Origin: an uncultured Candidatus Melainabacteria bacterium
Lineage (GTDB): Bacteria > Cyanobacteriota > Vampirovibrionia > Gastranaerophilales > Gastranaerophilaceae
Assembly: GCA_934718135.1 (NCBI GenBank)
Contig: CAKUZW010000010.1
Location: forward strand, 1-22,685
DNA length: 22,685 bases
Direction: 5' to 3'
Shown: piece after piece, positions 1 to 6,808 of the stretch
How positions within the stretch are numbered: position 1 is the stretch's first letter
How the letters are laid out: each line of letters begins with the position of its first letter
The notes under the pieces: generated by a model
The model's database searches: none
Seen by the model: the letters and a program-made list of their open reading frames with translations, nothing else
What the model was told of the DNA's origin: nothing
Program-made: the position numbers and the translations under genes

Positions 1-60
<60 letters not shown>

Positions 61-61
61 T

Positions 62-97
62 ATTAAAAAAGACTCCTTAAAAGGAGTCTTTTTTAAT
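62..97 (+). terminator. Terminator after tRNA-Ile, island-side
   Basis: A perfect 17-bp stem (62-78 with 81-97) with a 2-base loop has a GACTCC core and ends in an uninterrupted T run, as in a Rho-independent terminator. It lies directly after the tRNA on the island side of the junction, so the element supplies its own terminator. The chromosomal one is at 22491-22519. Confidence 0.9.
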
Positions 98-120
98 ATC
101 TGTAGTTTGTGATTTTGAAA

Positions 121-460
121 TGTAAATAAAGTGCAAGTGTAATTAAAGTACAAGTAAGAGATGGGGAGTTATTCGCAAGTATTCAAACAACGTGGTAATT
201 TGAGGCGATTTGAGAAATTAGAGATGCACTTGCACTATTAGGATTTTATCTGCACTTTTTTACTCAAAATTTGCACTATTTTTCTACCTAATTTAAAATT
301 GAATGCCGAAGATTAGGAGTATATTTAACTCATGGGCATGTCCAACTTGTGCAAGTAAAATTTTCTCTTGTATAATAGGATGTCTAAAATTATCACTGAG
401 ATTGAGATGCAAACACTTGACTTCCACTAAAACATGAGACATTAATGTCATTGCACTAGT
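121..460. repeat. Cluster of GTGCAAGT / ACTTGCAC motifs in a non-coding zone
   Basis: The 382-base gap before the first gene has no credible ORF but holds many related motifs. AGTGCAAGTG at 130-139 recurs exactly in inverse orientation at 227-236. Others are AGTACAAGTA (147-156), GCAAGTATT (175-183), TGCACT at 225, 231, 251 and 272, ACTTGTGCAAGT (345-356), ACACTTGA (413-420) and TTGCACTAG (451-459). Several copies lie about 20 bp apart. This resembles the arrayed transposase sites at Mu/Tn7-type ends or an operator array. The function is inferred. Confidence 0.5.
438..449. promoter_or_regulatory. 12-bp perfect palindrome upstream of the first gene
   Basis: GACATTAATGTC is a perfect palindrome ending 29 bases before the ATG at 479, in the range of a promoter or operator. 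A dimeric regulator could bind here; candidates on the island are the XRE proteins at 1543 and 20547. Nothing shows which, if any, does. Confidence 0.3.
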
Positions 461-478
461 TTATAAAAAAGGATTTCC

Positions 479-976
479 ATGAATAAATTACATTTACTTA
501 AATCAGCAGAACAATTATATTGCATCGAAAATTTAAATGCAGATAAAATTGCCGAAGAATTAAATATTTCACGCAGAACAGTTTTTAATTGGATTAAAAA
601 GTATAATTGGAAAAGTAATCCAGTTAGAATAAAGGATTTCCCAAAACAGTTTTCTGGAGAATTTTATTCACTTGGCGCAAAATTATCCAAAAAAAATGAT
701 TGATGATTTAGACAATAATCGAGGACTAAATAAACATACAGTTTGTGCGTTAGGAGAAGTTCTTAAAATAATAAATAAATTTGAAAAAGATAACGCAACA
801 CCAATAAATAATATTGCTGCAAAATCAAAACCCGAACCAACCTTTTCACCAGATTTTATAAACACAATAAATAAAGATATTTTAGGTTGGAATGGAGAAA
901 TATAGCACTTCTAAATATTCTTGTTAATAAAATTGAATATGAACGTAAATACTATTATAATGAATTTTTCAAGTAA
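479..976 (+). pseudogene. Small helix-turn-helix protein resembling phage terminase small subunits, double frameshift
   Basis: The N-terminus encodes a helix-turn-helix (ADKIAEELNISRRTVFNWI) of the type at the start of phage terminase small subunit-like and DUF1804-like proteins. The reading frame breaks twice. At 689-696 a run of eight A's shifts from frame 0 to +1, where seven A's would continue KLSKKMIDDL. At about 900-904 the sequence ATATA returns translation to frame 0, continuing as ALLNILVNKIEYE to a stop at 974-976. Read through both indels, one protein of about 165 residues results, so the three pieces are one damaged gene. A GGA-containing ribosome site precedes the ATG. Programmed slippage at the A run is possible, but the second break makes decay or sequence error likelier. 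The terminase link is by motif resemblance only. Confidence 0.65.
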
Positions 977-1080
977 TAAATATTACAGATTTGCAAAATT
1001 TCTCATCCTAAAGATTGAATATTTCTTTGAAATATGTTAAAATACATTAAACGGAATTAAAGTTTTGCGATTTTATTCCG

Positions 1081-1110
1081 TTAAAGAAAACGGAGAACTT
1101 TAGTTCTCCG
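1081..1110 (-). terminator. Terminator for the minus-strand small gene
   Basis: CGGAGAACT and AGTTCTCCG form a 9-bp stem (1091-1110, 2-base loop). On the minus strand the hairpin is followed by TTTTCTTTAA. It sits about 26 bases beyond the stop of the minus-strand gene at 1136-1373. Confidence 0.7.
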
Positions 1111-1135
1111 CTAAATTAAGCAAATTTAAGGTGCC

Positions 1136-1373
1136 TTATTTGGTGCCTTTTCTTTTTAATGGGAATTTCCAAAATTTTCCATTTGACATTTGGATAACCC
1201 CATTGATTTTACGGTAATTAGTAACTATATATAAAATACCGTTTTCCTCGATAATGAATCTTCTCATTATTATAGGTTTCCTTTCGTTCTTGTATCCATT
1301 GCCATAAATAGCTGGTTATATCGACCTTATAACCTGGAGTATTTTCTGTTATAATATAAAATTGTGAGTTCAT
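1136..1373 (-). pseudogene. Small basic protein of unknown function, frameshifted
   Basis: On the minus strand a strong ribosome site (GGGAGG) precedes an ATG at 1373. It opens a 51-residue frame beginning MNSQFYIITENTPGYK and ending RGKRYFIYSY at 1218. The adjacent frame carries on naturally as IVTNYRKINGVIQMSNGKFW and ends in a lysine-rich tail at 1136. The junction is a TATATA run; restoring one TA unit would join the halves into about 79 residues. A terminator follows at 1081-1110. I do not recognise the family. The protein is basic, aromatic-rich and has no membrane segment. The good ribosome site, terminator and coding-like second frame support a real gene that has slipped recently. Confidence 0.55.
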
Positions 1374-1494
1374 TATTCCTCCCAGAGCATGCTTGCTCTC
1401 TCTTGCACTTATAATTATATCAAAATATGTTATTATTGTAAGTACAGTTACATTTCTTTTTTAATATTTTGTTACATTAATAATTGTTAACTTA

Positions 1495-1523
1495 TTGAAA
1501 AATTTTTATTTTTATATGATATT
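1495..1523 (+). promoter_or_regulatory. Possible promoter of the ImmA/IrrE gene
   Basis: TTGAAA (1495-1500) and GATATT (1518-1523) are separated by 17 bases, and the start codon follows 20 bases later. The -35 is good and the -10 is partial (4 of 6). Everything here is AT-rich, so chance matches are common. Confidence 0.35.
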
Positions 1524-1542
1524 GATACTGTAAGGAGAAAAG

Positions 1543-2697
1543 ATGTCAGATAATGTTGCACAAAATCTTATAAAATTGCGTGTAGCAAAAAAGTTCACAC
1601 AAGAAGCTCTAGCAGAAAAAGCAGGTATTTCATTACTTGCTTATAGAAATATGGAAAGTGGAAAATCTGAACCAAGTATTAATTCTTTAACAAAGATTGC
1701 TGAAGTTTATCAAATTGATATTGGAGAATTTTTCCAAAAATACCAATCACAAATTTTAAAAGTAAGATTTAGGGCATTAGAAAAAAAGAACATTCGTAAA
1801 CGTGAAGAAATTATTTATGAAGTTGATGCTTGGTTAAAAAAATATAATAAATTAATTTCAGATTTGAATTTAACAGATGAATATAAATACAAATTAAAAT
1901 ATCTTGAGACAGAAACAACTAACCCTATACAAATGGCAAAAATCGCAAGAGAAGCTTTTGGATTGCAAACACAAGAAACAGTTAAAGATATTTGTAATTT
2001 AATTGAATTTAGAGCTGGGATTAAAATATTAGCTAAACAATTTAACTCTGATAGTTTCTTTGGTTTATCTTTGGAAGATATAAATCAAGGAAAAGTTATT
2101 GTTGTAAACACTTGGGATCGAATTTCTGTGGAACGAAGGATTTTTAGTATTGCACATGAATTAGGACATATATTATTGCATTTTAATTCGGTACAAAACA
2201 ATTTAACATCCGAAGATAAAACAGAAGAAAAGGAAGCAAATCAATTTGCTTCACACTTTTTGATGCCTCAGGAAGATTTTATCAAAGTGTGGAATTCATC
2301 TACTAATAATGATTTTGTGGATAGAGTAATTCGTGTTAAACAAATATTTAGAGTTAGTTACCAAGTTGTTCTTTATAGGCTATCTGAATATGTCAAAGAA
2401 AATGATATAAATTTTGATGTATGGAAATTTTTCAATATTTCATATATGAGAAAATATAAAGTAAAAATTGACAGAACAAAAGAGTTAAATTCCGTATTAG
2501 ATACAAATAGTAGAGAATTAAGAGCCTTATCCAATCAATTTTATGCGAGCGGAAGACTGGCAGAATTAGTAAAAAAAGCCGTAGATAAAAATATAATAAA
2601 TTTGGATACCGCTGCTGATATACTTAATATAAGTGTGAAAGATGTTGAAAATTTCAAAAGAATATGGGATGATAACCCTTTGTATGAATTAAAATAA
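1543..2697 (+). CDS. XRE-family HTH plus ImmA/IrrE-like metallopeptidase
   Basis: The protein has 384 residues. Residues about 5-62 form an XRE/Cro helix-turn-helix (FTQEALAEKAGIS, then NMESGKSEPSINSLTKIAE). Residues about 120-270 form an ImmA/IrrE (DUF955) zinc metallopeptidase domain with the H205-E-L-G-H209 motif and a downstream acidic stretch around E231. In this family the HTH protein is typically a mobile-element or stress regulator and the peptidase cleaves a repressor; here both are fused in one chain. The start follows AGGAGA at ideal spacing. Both parts look intact, although the genes on either side are frameshifted. It may control the element's own genes. Its target cannot be read from sequence. 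Confidence 0.9.
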   Translation: MSDNVAQNLIKLRVAKKFTQEALAEKAGISLLAYRNMESGKSEPSINSLTKIAEVYQIDIGEFFQKYQSQILKVRFRALEKKNIRKREEIIYEVDAWLKKYNKLISDLNLTDEYKYKLKYLETETTNPIQMAKIAREAFGLQTQETVKDICNLIEFRAGIKILAKQFNSDSFFGLSLEDINQGKVIVVNTWDRISVERRIFSIAHELGHILLHFNSVQNNLTSEDKTEEKEANQFASHFLMPQEDFIKVWNSSTNNDFVDRVIRVKQIFRVSYQVVLYRLSEYVKENDINFDVWKFFNISYMRKYKVKIDRTKELNSVLDTNSRELRALSNQFYASGRLAELVKKAVDKNIINLDTAADILNISVKDVENFKRIWDDNPLYELK

Positions 2698-2709
2698 TTG
2701 GAGTAAAAC

Positions 2710-3262
2710 ATGTCTTTAAATATTGATTTAAATTATTTGTTTTCTGGTTTAATTGGAGCTGTAATTGGTATTTTGTCAAGTTTTTGTATTGTAATTCTTA
2801 AAGAATATCTTGATTCAAAATCTTGTATTCAAGCTATTACAACAGAATTAAAATGCCTAAATAGATTATGTACAGATACATTTGATAATTGTATTACAGA
2901 TGATGAAACGCCATTATTTTTGAGCTATCCTCTTGATTCTGATTATTTATGCAAATACTTCTAAAATTGGTAAAATATCAGATTGTTTTGAACGTGAGCT
3001 AGTTGTTCAAATATATATGCTCGCCAAATATTTTATAGATTGCTTAAAAACAAATAATGAGTGCTTGAGTTATTTTGAAAAAATTGAAGAAAAATATAAG
3101 AATAATCGTAACTGCACTGAGTACAAAGAAGATATAAAATTTGCTAATGATAATCTTAAGCATTCTAAAATTAATAATATTTTACCAACGTACAAAAAAT
3201 TAAAAGTATTATTGGAAACATATTTAACCATGCAAAACAATAAACGTTGGTGGCAAATATAA
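2710..3262 (+). pseudogene. Small membrane-anchored protein, frameshifted
   Basis: The first frame (2710-2964, GGAG ribosome site) has a transmembrane helix (GLIGAVIGILSSFCIVIL) and ends shortly after PLDSDY. The second frame (from about 2940 to 3262) continues YANTSKIGKISD and LVVQIYMLAKYFIDCL. Many small hypothetical membrane proteins have, uninterrupted, a segment of the general form DSDYF-N-IG-I followed by an aromatic helix. So the two pieces look like one gene of about 180 residues split by an indel near 2942-2950. The N-terminal anchor followed by a cytosolic helical part is the recognisable layout. The function is unknown. It begins 12 bases after the ImmA/IrrE gene and was probably co-transcribed with it. 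Confidence 0.65.
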
Positions 3263-3297
3263 AATTTCAGCCAATATTTGAATTAGATTTAATCTAA
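3254..3297. terminator. Possible bidirectional terminator between convergent genes
   Basis: Two inverted repeats lie between the plus-strand gene ending at 3262 and the minus-strand gene ending at 3289: CAAATAT/ATATTTG (3254-3260, 3274-3280) and TTAGATT-T-AATCTAA (3283-3297). The stems are AT-rich and the T runs weak, so the call rests mostly on position. Confidence 0.35.
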
Positions 3298-4404
3298 AAA
3301 CTTTGATTGTTGTTTTGTATTATAATCAATTGATTCAATTTTATAATTAGCGACACTTTCGCAAACAAATAATTCTGGATTAAATATGGCCAAATTATAT
3401 CCAGATGGTGCAGTTGTACTGCTGTATTCAATTCCATCATATAATTTTGTGTTACTTTCCTTATCAATTATAGATTTTATATAACCACATATATATTGTG
3501 TTGGTAAGTATGCGAGCATTGAATCATTTCGACTTACTGATTTAGCAATTTCATTATTTATTTTTGTAAGAACAGACTTGTTTATAGCATATCGAGTTAA
3601 GTCATTTACTACAAAAGGACTTATATTACTTATACGTCTTAAATTTACTAAGGTAATATCTTTTTTTAAAACGAATTTACCTATAGAAACTAAATCAAAA
3701 ATATGAGCTCTGACTTCATGTATAGCAGTATCAATATCACTTGCTAGATATAGGCACCTTATTCCTTCTGGGTTAGCTCTTCCATTTCCTATACTTTCCT
3801 TTGGGGGTGCTGACATATCTTCTTTATCATATCCATGATCATTTGAAAGAGCAATTCTTGCTCTATAAAAAATTTGTCCTTTTTTATAATAAGTTTTAGA
3901 TAAGTTAAAAAACTCATCAAATATTTTAGGTTCTATACAATCAATATGAAAACGATTTTCATGCTTTATACAATTCACAAAATAATCCCATGTGTTATTT
4001 TTAATTATACAATTATTATTAATATATGTTTTGTTTTGTAATTCTTTTATTGCAATAGGTTCATCAAATAACTTATAATTTGTAGAATATAATTCGGAAC
4101 AAGTAAATCTTAAAATATCGTATATATTTGCACTAGATATTTCTTGATTAAAAATATTCCAATTTTGTTTTATTTCGTCTTTTAATAATTGAACATCTTT
4201 TTGGGGAAAAGATGGTAACAAGATTGATGATGGTGTATAAATTTCAATTAAGGATTCAAATAATTCTACTAAATCATTATTCTTTTCTGTATCATAAATA
4301 TAAGTTTTATGACTTCCACATATGGGACAGTCTCCAATTTGTCCTAGACCTTCAATTATATCTTGGACTTCAGAATCAATAAAGCAGTCTTTACAAAAAA
4401 TCAT
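3289..4404 (-). CDS. RES-domain protein with N-terminal zinc ribbon (putative NAD+-degrading toxin)
   Basis: The protein has 371 residues. The N-terminus has two cysteine pairs, C4-x2-C7 and C26-x2-C29 (CPICG), a zinc-ribbon-like knuckle as in HEPN/RES N-terminal proteins. A helical middle follows. The C-terminal half is a RES domain: the FYRAR segment (R171/R173), GRANPEGIRCLYLAS (Y209) and AIHEVRAH (E220) carry the conserved Arg, Tyr and Glu of the family. Characterised RES toxins of RES-Xre systems phosphorolyse or deplete NAD+. Here there is no adjacent Xre partner of the RES-Xre type. Instead the gene is the last of three after sce7726 and sce7725, and its ribosome site GGAG overlaps the end of sce7725. 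That points to an effector in a three-gene system. The biochemical activity is inferred from the family. Confidence 0.8.
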   Translation of the reverse strand: MIFCKDCFIDSEVQDIIEGLGQIGDCPICGSHKTYIYDTEKNNDLVELFESLIEIYTPSSILLPSFPQKDVQLLKDEIKQNWNIFNQEISSANIYDILRFTCSELYSTNYKLFDEPIAIKELQNKTYINNNCIIKNNTWDYFVNCIKHENRFHIDCIEPKIFDEFFNLSKTYYKKGQIFYRARIALSNDHGYDKEDMSAPPKESIGNGRANPEGIRCLYLASDIDTAIHEVRAHIFDLVSIGKFVLKKDITLVNLRRISNISPFVVNDLTRYAINKSVLTKINNEIAKSVSRNDSMLAYLPTQYICGYIKSIIDKESNTKLYDGIEYSSTTAPSGYNLAIFNPELFVCESVANYKIESIDYNTKQQSKFLD

Positions 4405-4409
4405 CGTTT

Positions 4410-5291
4410 TTATTCTCCTAAAAGATAATGATTTATTAATTCAACATGATGCATTAGTGCATATTTCTTTATAGAACCCAATCCTGGGTATTTACCACTT
4501 TCATACATATTTTCGAATTGTTTAATACCATAGGTTTTGTATTTGTATTTTTTATTCCAGTCAACTAATTTTGTCAATGCTTCTTTCAATTTATTTGGAG
4601 TATCAAAATAATCATCGTTTGAATTAGAAACAAAATGGTGAACTCGTAATCGTTTTTTATCATCAATATAAACAATATGAATTACTACTGCATATGGAGC
4701 AAATCCACCTTCTGTATATTTGTCTCCAATTATTGAATAATCAGAAAATCCAATATATCCTTCTTTTTTATAGTACAAATGATCACTTGAGAAAAATTCA
4801 TCTGGTTCATAACTATAGTCAGCGTTTTTATCTTTTAAATTAAAATGATTAGCGAATAATACTCTATTATTTTCAATTTCTCTTTCCAATTCTTTATATG
4901 GAGCAATTAATATAAATTTATTATTGTCATTATTTACAAATTTATTTGAATATGCATCCAAATCGTCTGGAGAATCTAATATAATAGCTTGATTATCCTT
5001 ATTGGGTACGTTCTTAACTGTTTTATTATTTAAAAAATATGTATTTATAATATTTGGAGATTTTTTAACAAATTCTTCTTCTGTACCATCAAAACTACCA
5101 ACTTTTGGATTTTGAATAAATAAAATATTTCTATTATTTTTAGTATAAGTTTGCAATGTTTTTAACAACGATGGAGTTTCTTTAACGGGTTCAACTACAG
5201 GAACAATTTTTTCAGAAATCAAATCTAATTCTAATAATTCCCTTAATGCCACTAATTCAAACTGTCTGCCTCTAAGATAAGGAAAGTACAT
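4410..5291 (-). CDS. sce7725 family (beta family) protein
   Basis: The protein has 293 residues. The opening MYFPYLRGRQFELVALREL is typical of sce7725 proteins, which belong to the wider beta protein family (phage T4 beta-like). The rest is a mixed alpha/beta protein without membrane segments; the aromatic, acidic part around YSYEPDEFFSSDHLYYKK may belong to the core fold. No catalytic motif is evident to me. It starts inside the end of sce7726 (20-base overlap) with a GGAG ribosome site, so the two are translationally linked. This pairing is recurrent in bacteria. The molecular role is unknown to me; a recognition or sensing role alongside the nuclease-like partner is only a guess. Confidence 0.75.
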   Translation of the reverse strand: MYFPYLRGRQFELVALRELLELDLISEKIVPVVEPVKETPSLLKTLQTYTKNNRNILFIQNPKVGSFDGTEEEFVKKSPNIINTYFLNNKTVKNVPNKDNQAIILDSPDDLDAYSNKFVNNDNNKFILIAPYKELEREIENNRVLFANHFNLKDKNADYSYEPDEFFSSDHLYYKKEGYIGFSDYSIIGDKYTEGGFAPYAVVIHIVYIDDKKRLRVHHFVSNSNDDYFDTPNKLKEALTKLVDWNKKYKYKTYGIKQFENMYESGKYPGLGSIKKYALMHHVELINHYLLGE

Positions 5292-6147
5292 AATTTTCTC
5301 CTATTTTTTCATCTAAAAATTTATTTAATTTAGCATAATCCTTTTCTTTAAATTTTGAAAAATACATTACACCTCTTAATTCAGGTGGAATACTTTTTAT
5401 TAATTTAACACTAATTTTGTTTCTTTTCTTTAGTTCTCTAGTAAATAAATTATAAGCATCTATTATATCAATTTTTAAAAACTGCTTATAACATTCATTA
5501 TAAAAATCAAAATCCGAAACTTTCGGAATTTCTCCTACTGCGGTATTTAATATATTTATAAATTCTTGTTTCCTCAAAATTTTAAAAATCGTTTTATGAT
5601 TCAAATTTGAAAAGTTAGAACTATGAGTTTTTATACATTTTAAAGTGTTTTTTCTTTTTGTTAATAAATATATTCCAACATCTGTATTTTTTAATTTTTT
5701 TTCTAGCAACGATAAATTGTCTTCACTTGTAACAACATTGACATTTGGAAATGCTTTATAGTAGCTTTTTAACTGAGAACTTAATCTTTCAAATGTATCT
5801 AATTCTGTTTTAATTTCATACACCATTGCTCTACCATTAATCATTATAAAATCAGCTTTTGATTTATCAATAGGCACTTCAATTAAAGCAGTTGTTGTTG
5901 TTGGGCTATGAACACCTAATAATAATTTATTTAGTAATGTGTTTTTATAAAAATATTCATTACGATATGCACTATCCAATTCTTGGTATATTTCAGAAAT
6001 AATTTGCCCATGATTTTTATCAGTAATATCATTTATATAACGCTTAACAACAGCATAATAACAAAGATCTGGCCGATCTTCTATAAATGACTTTATAGTG
6101 TTTTTGGTAAAAACACGATTTAATATAAGGTTATTTAAATCACTCAT
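5272..6147 (-). CDS. sce7726 family protein, PD-(D/E)xK nuclease-like
   Basis: The protein has 291 residues from ATG 6147. An in-frame GTG at 6153 adds two residues, and neither start has a clear ribosome site; the predicted transcription start lies only about 14 bases upstream of the ATG. Counting from the GTG, residues about 95-130 read KADFIMINGRAMVYEIKTELD, then SSQLKSYYKAFPNVNVVTS: D101, E113-x-K115 and Q127 match the PD-(D/E)xK core of restriction-endonuclease-like folds. The remaining helical C-terminus has no motif I recognise. The gene heads the operon with sce7725 and the RES gene. Nuclease activity is an inference from the intact motif; the substrate is unknown. Confidence 0.75.
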   Translation of the reverse strand: MSDLNNLILNRVFTKNTIKSFIEDRPDLCYYAVVKRYINDITDKNHGQIISEIYQELDSAYRNEYFYKNTLLNKLLLGVHSPTTTTALIEVPIDKSKADFIMINGRAMVYEIKTELDTFERLSSQLKSYYKAFPNVNVVTSEDNLSLLEKKLKNTDVGIYLLTKRKNTLKCIKTHSSNFSNLNHKTIFKILRKQEFINILNTAVGEIPKVSDFDFYNECYKQFLKIDIIDAYNLFTRELKKRNKISVKLIKSIPPELRGVMYFSKFKEKDYAKLNKFLDEKIGENYVLSLS

Positions 6148-6167
6148 ATACACATATACCCATACAA

Positions 6168-6204
6168 ATTATGGCATTGTTACATGATTCTGTCAATTGT
6201 AACA
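6168..6204 (-). promoter_or_regulatory. Promoter with overlapping operator for the sce7726 operon
   Basis: On the minus strand TTGACA (6191-6196) and CATAAT (6168-6173) are exactly 17 bases apart, a near-consensus sigma-70-type promoter about 20 bases before the sce7726 start. The inverted repeat TGTTACA (6178-6184) / TGTAACA (6198-6204) puts one arm in the spacer and one just upstream of the -35, 20 bp apart. This is the layout of a repressor site. Confidence 0.7.
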
Positions 6205-6287
6205 TGGAAATTATTAAGATTTAAAACTTATATTTTGATAAATGTTAATAACTTAAGTATTCCAAAATTCACTGTATATAGAGTATT

Positions 6288-6326
6288 ACACATGACTATG
6301 TGTCGAAATGTCTCTGAGATTGGGAT
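6288..6326 (+). promoter_or_regulatory. Inverted repeat and CTGAGATT element upstream of the transposition operon
   Basis: ACACAT-GACT-ATGTGT (6288-6303) is a 6-bp-arm inverted repeat. Directly after it, CTGAGATTGGGAT (6314-6326) and ACTTGA (6331-6336) resemble CTGAGATTGAGAT (396-408) and ACTTGA (415-420) upstream of the gene at 479. The element lies 73 bases before the ATG here and 83 bases before it there. Shared regulation is inferred. Confidence 0.4.
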
Positions 6327-6386
6327 TTAGACTTGAAATTATTTGAGATGTAAGTGATGAATGTGTGTAATGAAAGGAGTTCAGCT

Positions 6387-6590
6387 ATGGACAAAGATTA
6401 CACACTTTATGGCACAAAAATTTTCAATTCAAAATCGAAAGAAATAGGTCTAATTATATGCACGTGGAAGAATAAATTTGCTGATACCGTTGTAGATTAC
6501 GCGACCTGCGTTGATAAAAACGGAAAACGCTATAACATTGAGCTCGATTTAATTTCTCCAATGGAGGATTGTTATGATTCTCAAAAATAA
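6387..6590 (+). CDS. Small protein, first gene of transposition operon, unknown function
   Basis: The protein has 67 residues beginning MDKDYTLYGTKIFNSKSKEIG. The ATG at 6387 is chosen because AAAGGAG lies just ahead of it; an in-frame ATG at 6354 would lack a ribosome site. The predicted fold is a small beta-rich domain (GLIICTWKN, ADTVVDYATCVDKNGKRYNIEL). I do not recognise the family. The gene overlaps the next by 17 bases and leads the operon encoding the DDE transposase and ATPase, so an accessory or regulatory role is plausible but unproven. Confidence 0.65.
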   Translation: MDKDYTLYGTKIFNSKSKEIGLIICTWKNKFADTVVDYATCVDKNGKRYNIELDLISPMEDCYDSQK

Positions 6591-6807
6591 ACGTACAGGC
6601 GAAAAACTAGAAATTACTTATCAAGAATTCCGCAAGAAGTTTACAAAAGAAATCCAGGTTGCTTATGAAAGTTTTCGTCAAACAGAATTGAACAAAAGCT
6701 ATTACAAGCTCAATGACGACAACTCAATAGAGTCAAATTTTTACTTCGATTTACAATGGAACTTCAATAACTTTAGCAACGCAGCTTGGTTTATAGAAAG
6801 GATGTAA
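6574..6807 (+). CDS. Small protein, second gene of transposition operon, unknown function
   Basis: The protein has 77 residues starting MILKNKRTGEKLEITYQEF, with a GGAGG ribosome site inside the end of the preceding gene. It opens with a short beta hairpin followed by a charged helix (FRKKFTKEIQVAYESFRQTEL) and an aromatic C-terminus (FYFDLQWNFNNFSNAAWFIER). I do not know its function. It ends one base before the transposase ATG, so it was almost certainly co-translated with it. Small proteins are common ahead of Mu-type transposase genes on mobile elements. Confidence 0.65.
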   Translation: MILKNKRTGEKLEITYQEFRKKFTKEIQVAYESFRQTELNKSYYKLNDDNSIESNFYFDLQWNFNNFSNAAWFIERM

Positions 6808-6808
6808 G

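Noticed and set aside
225..277. CRISPR-like array of TGCACT repeats at about 20-bp spacing
   Set aside because: The repeats are only 6-10 bp and occur in both orientations, with no spacer structure and no cas genes.
672..905. Separate 77-residue ORF with a TTG start
   Set aside because: It lacks a ribosome site and begins inside the previous frame; it reads as the frameshifted continuation of the gene at 479.
1131..1148. GGTGCCTTATTTGGTGCC as a terminator hairpin
   Set aside because: GGTGCC occurs twice in the same orientation, so it is a direct repeat and cannot form a stem.
2933..3262. Separate 109-residue ORF with a TTG start
   Set aside because: It continues the membrane protein begun at 2710 after an indel, and has no ribosome site of its own.
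3289..4404. Classical RES-Xre toxin-antitoxin pair
   Set aside because: No adjacent Xre antitoxin of that type; the nearest XRE genes belong to other units and the gene is coupled to sce7725 instead.
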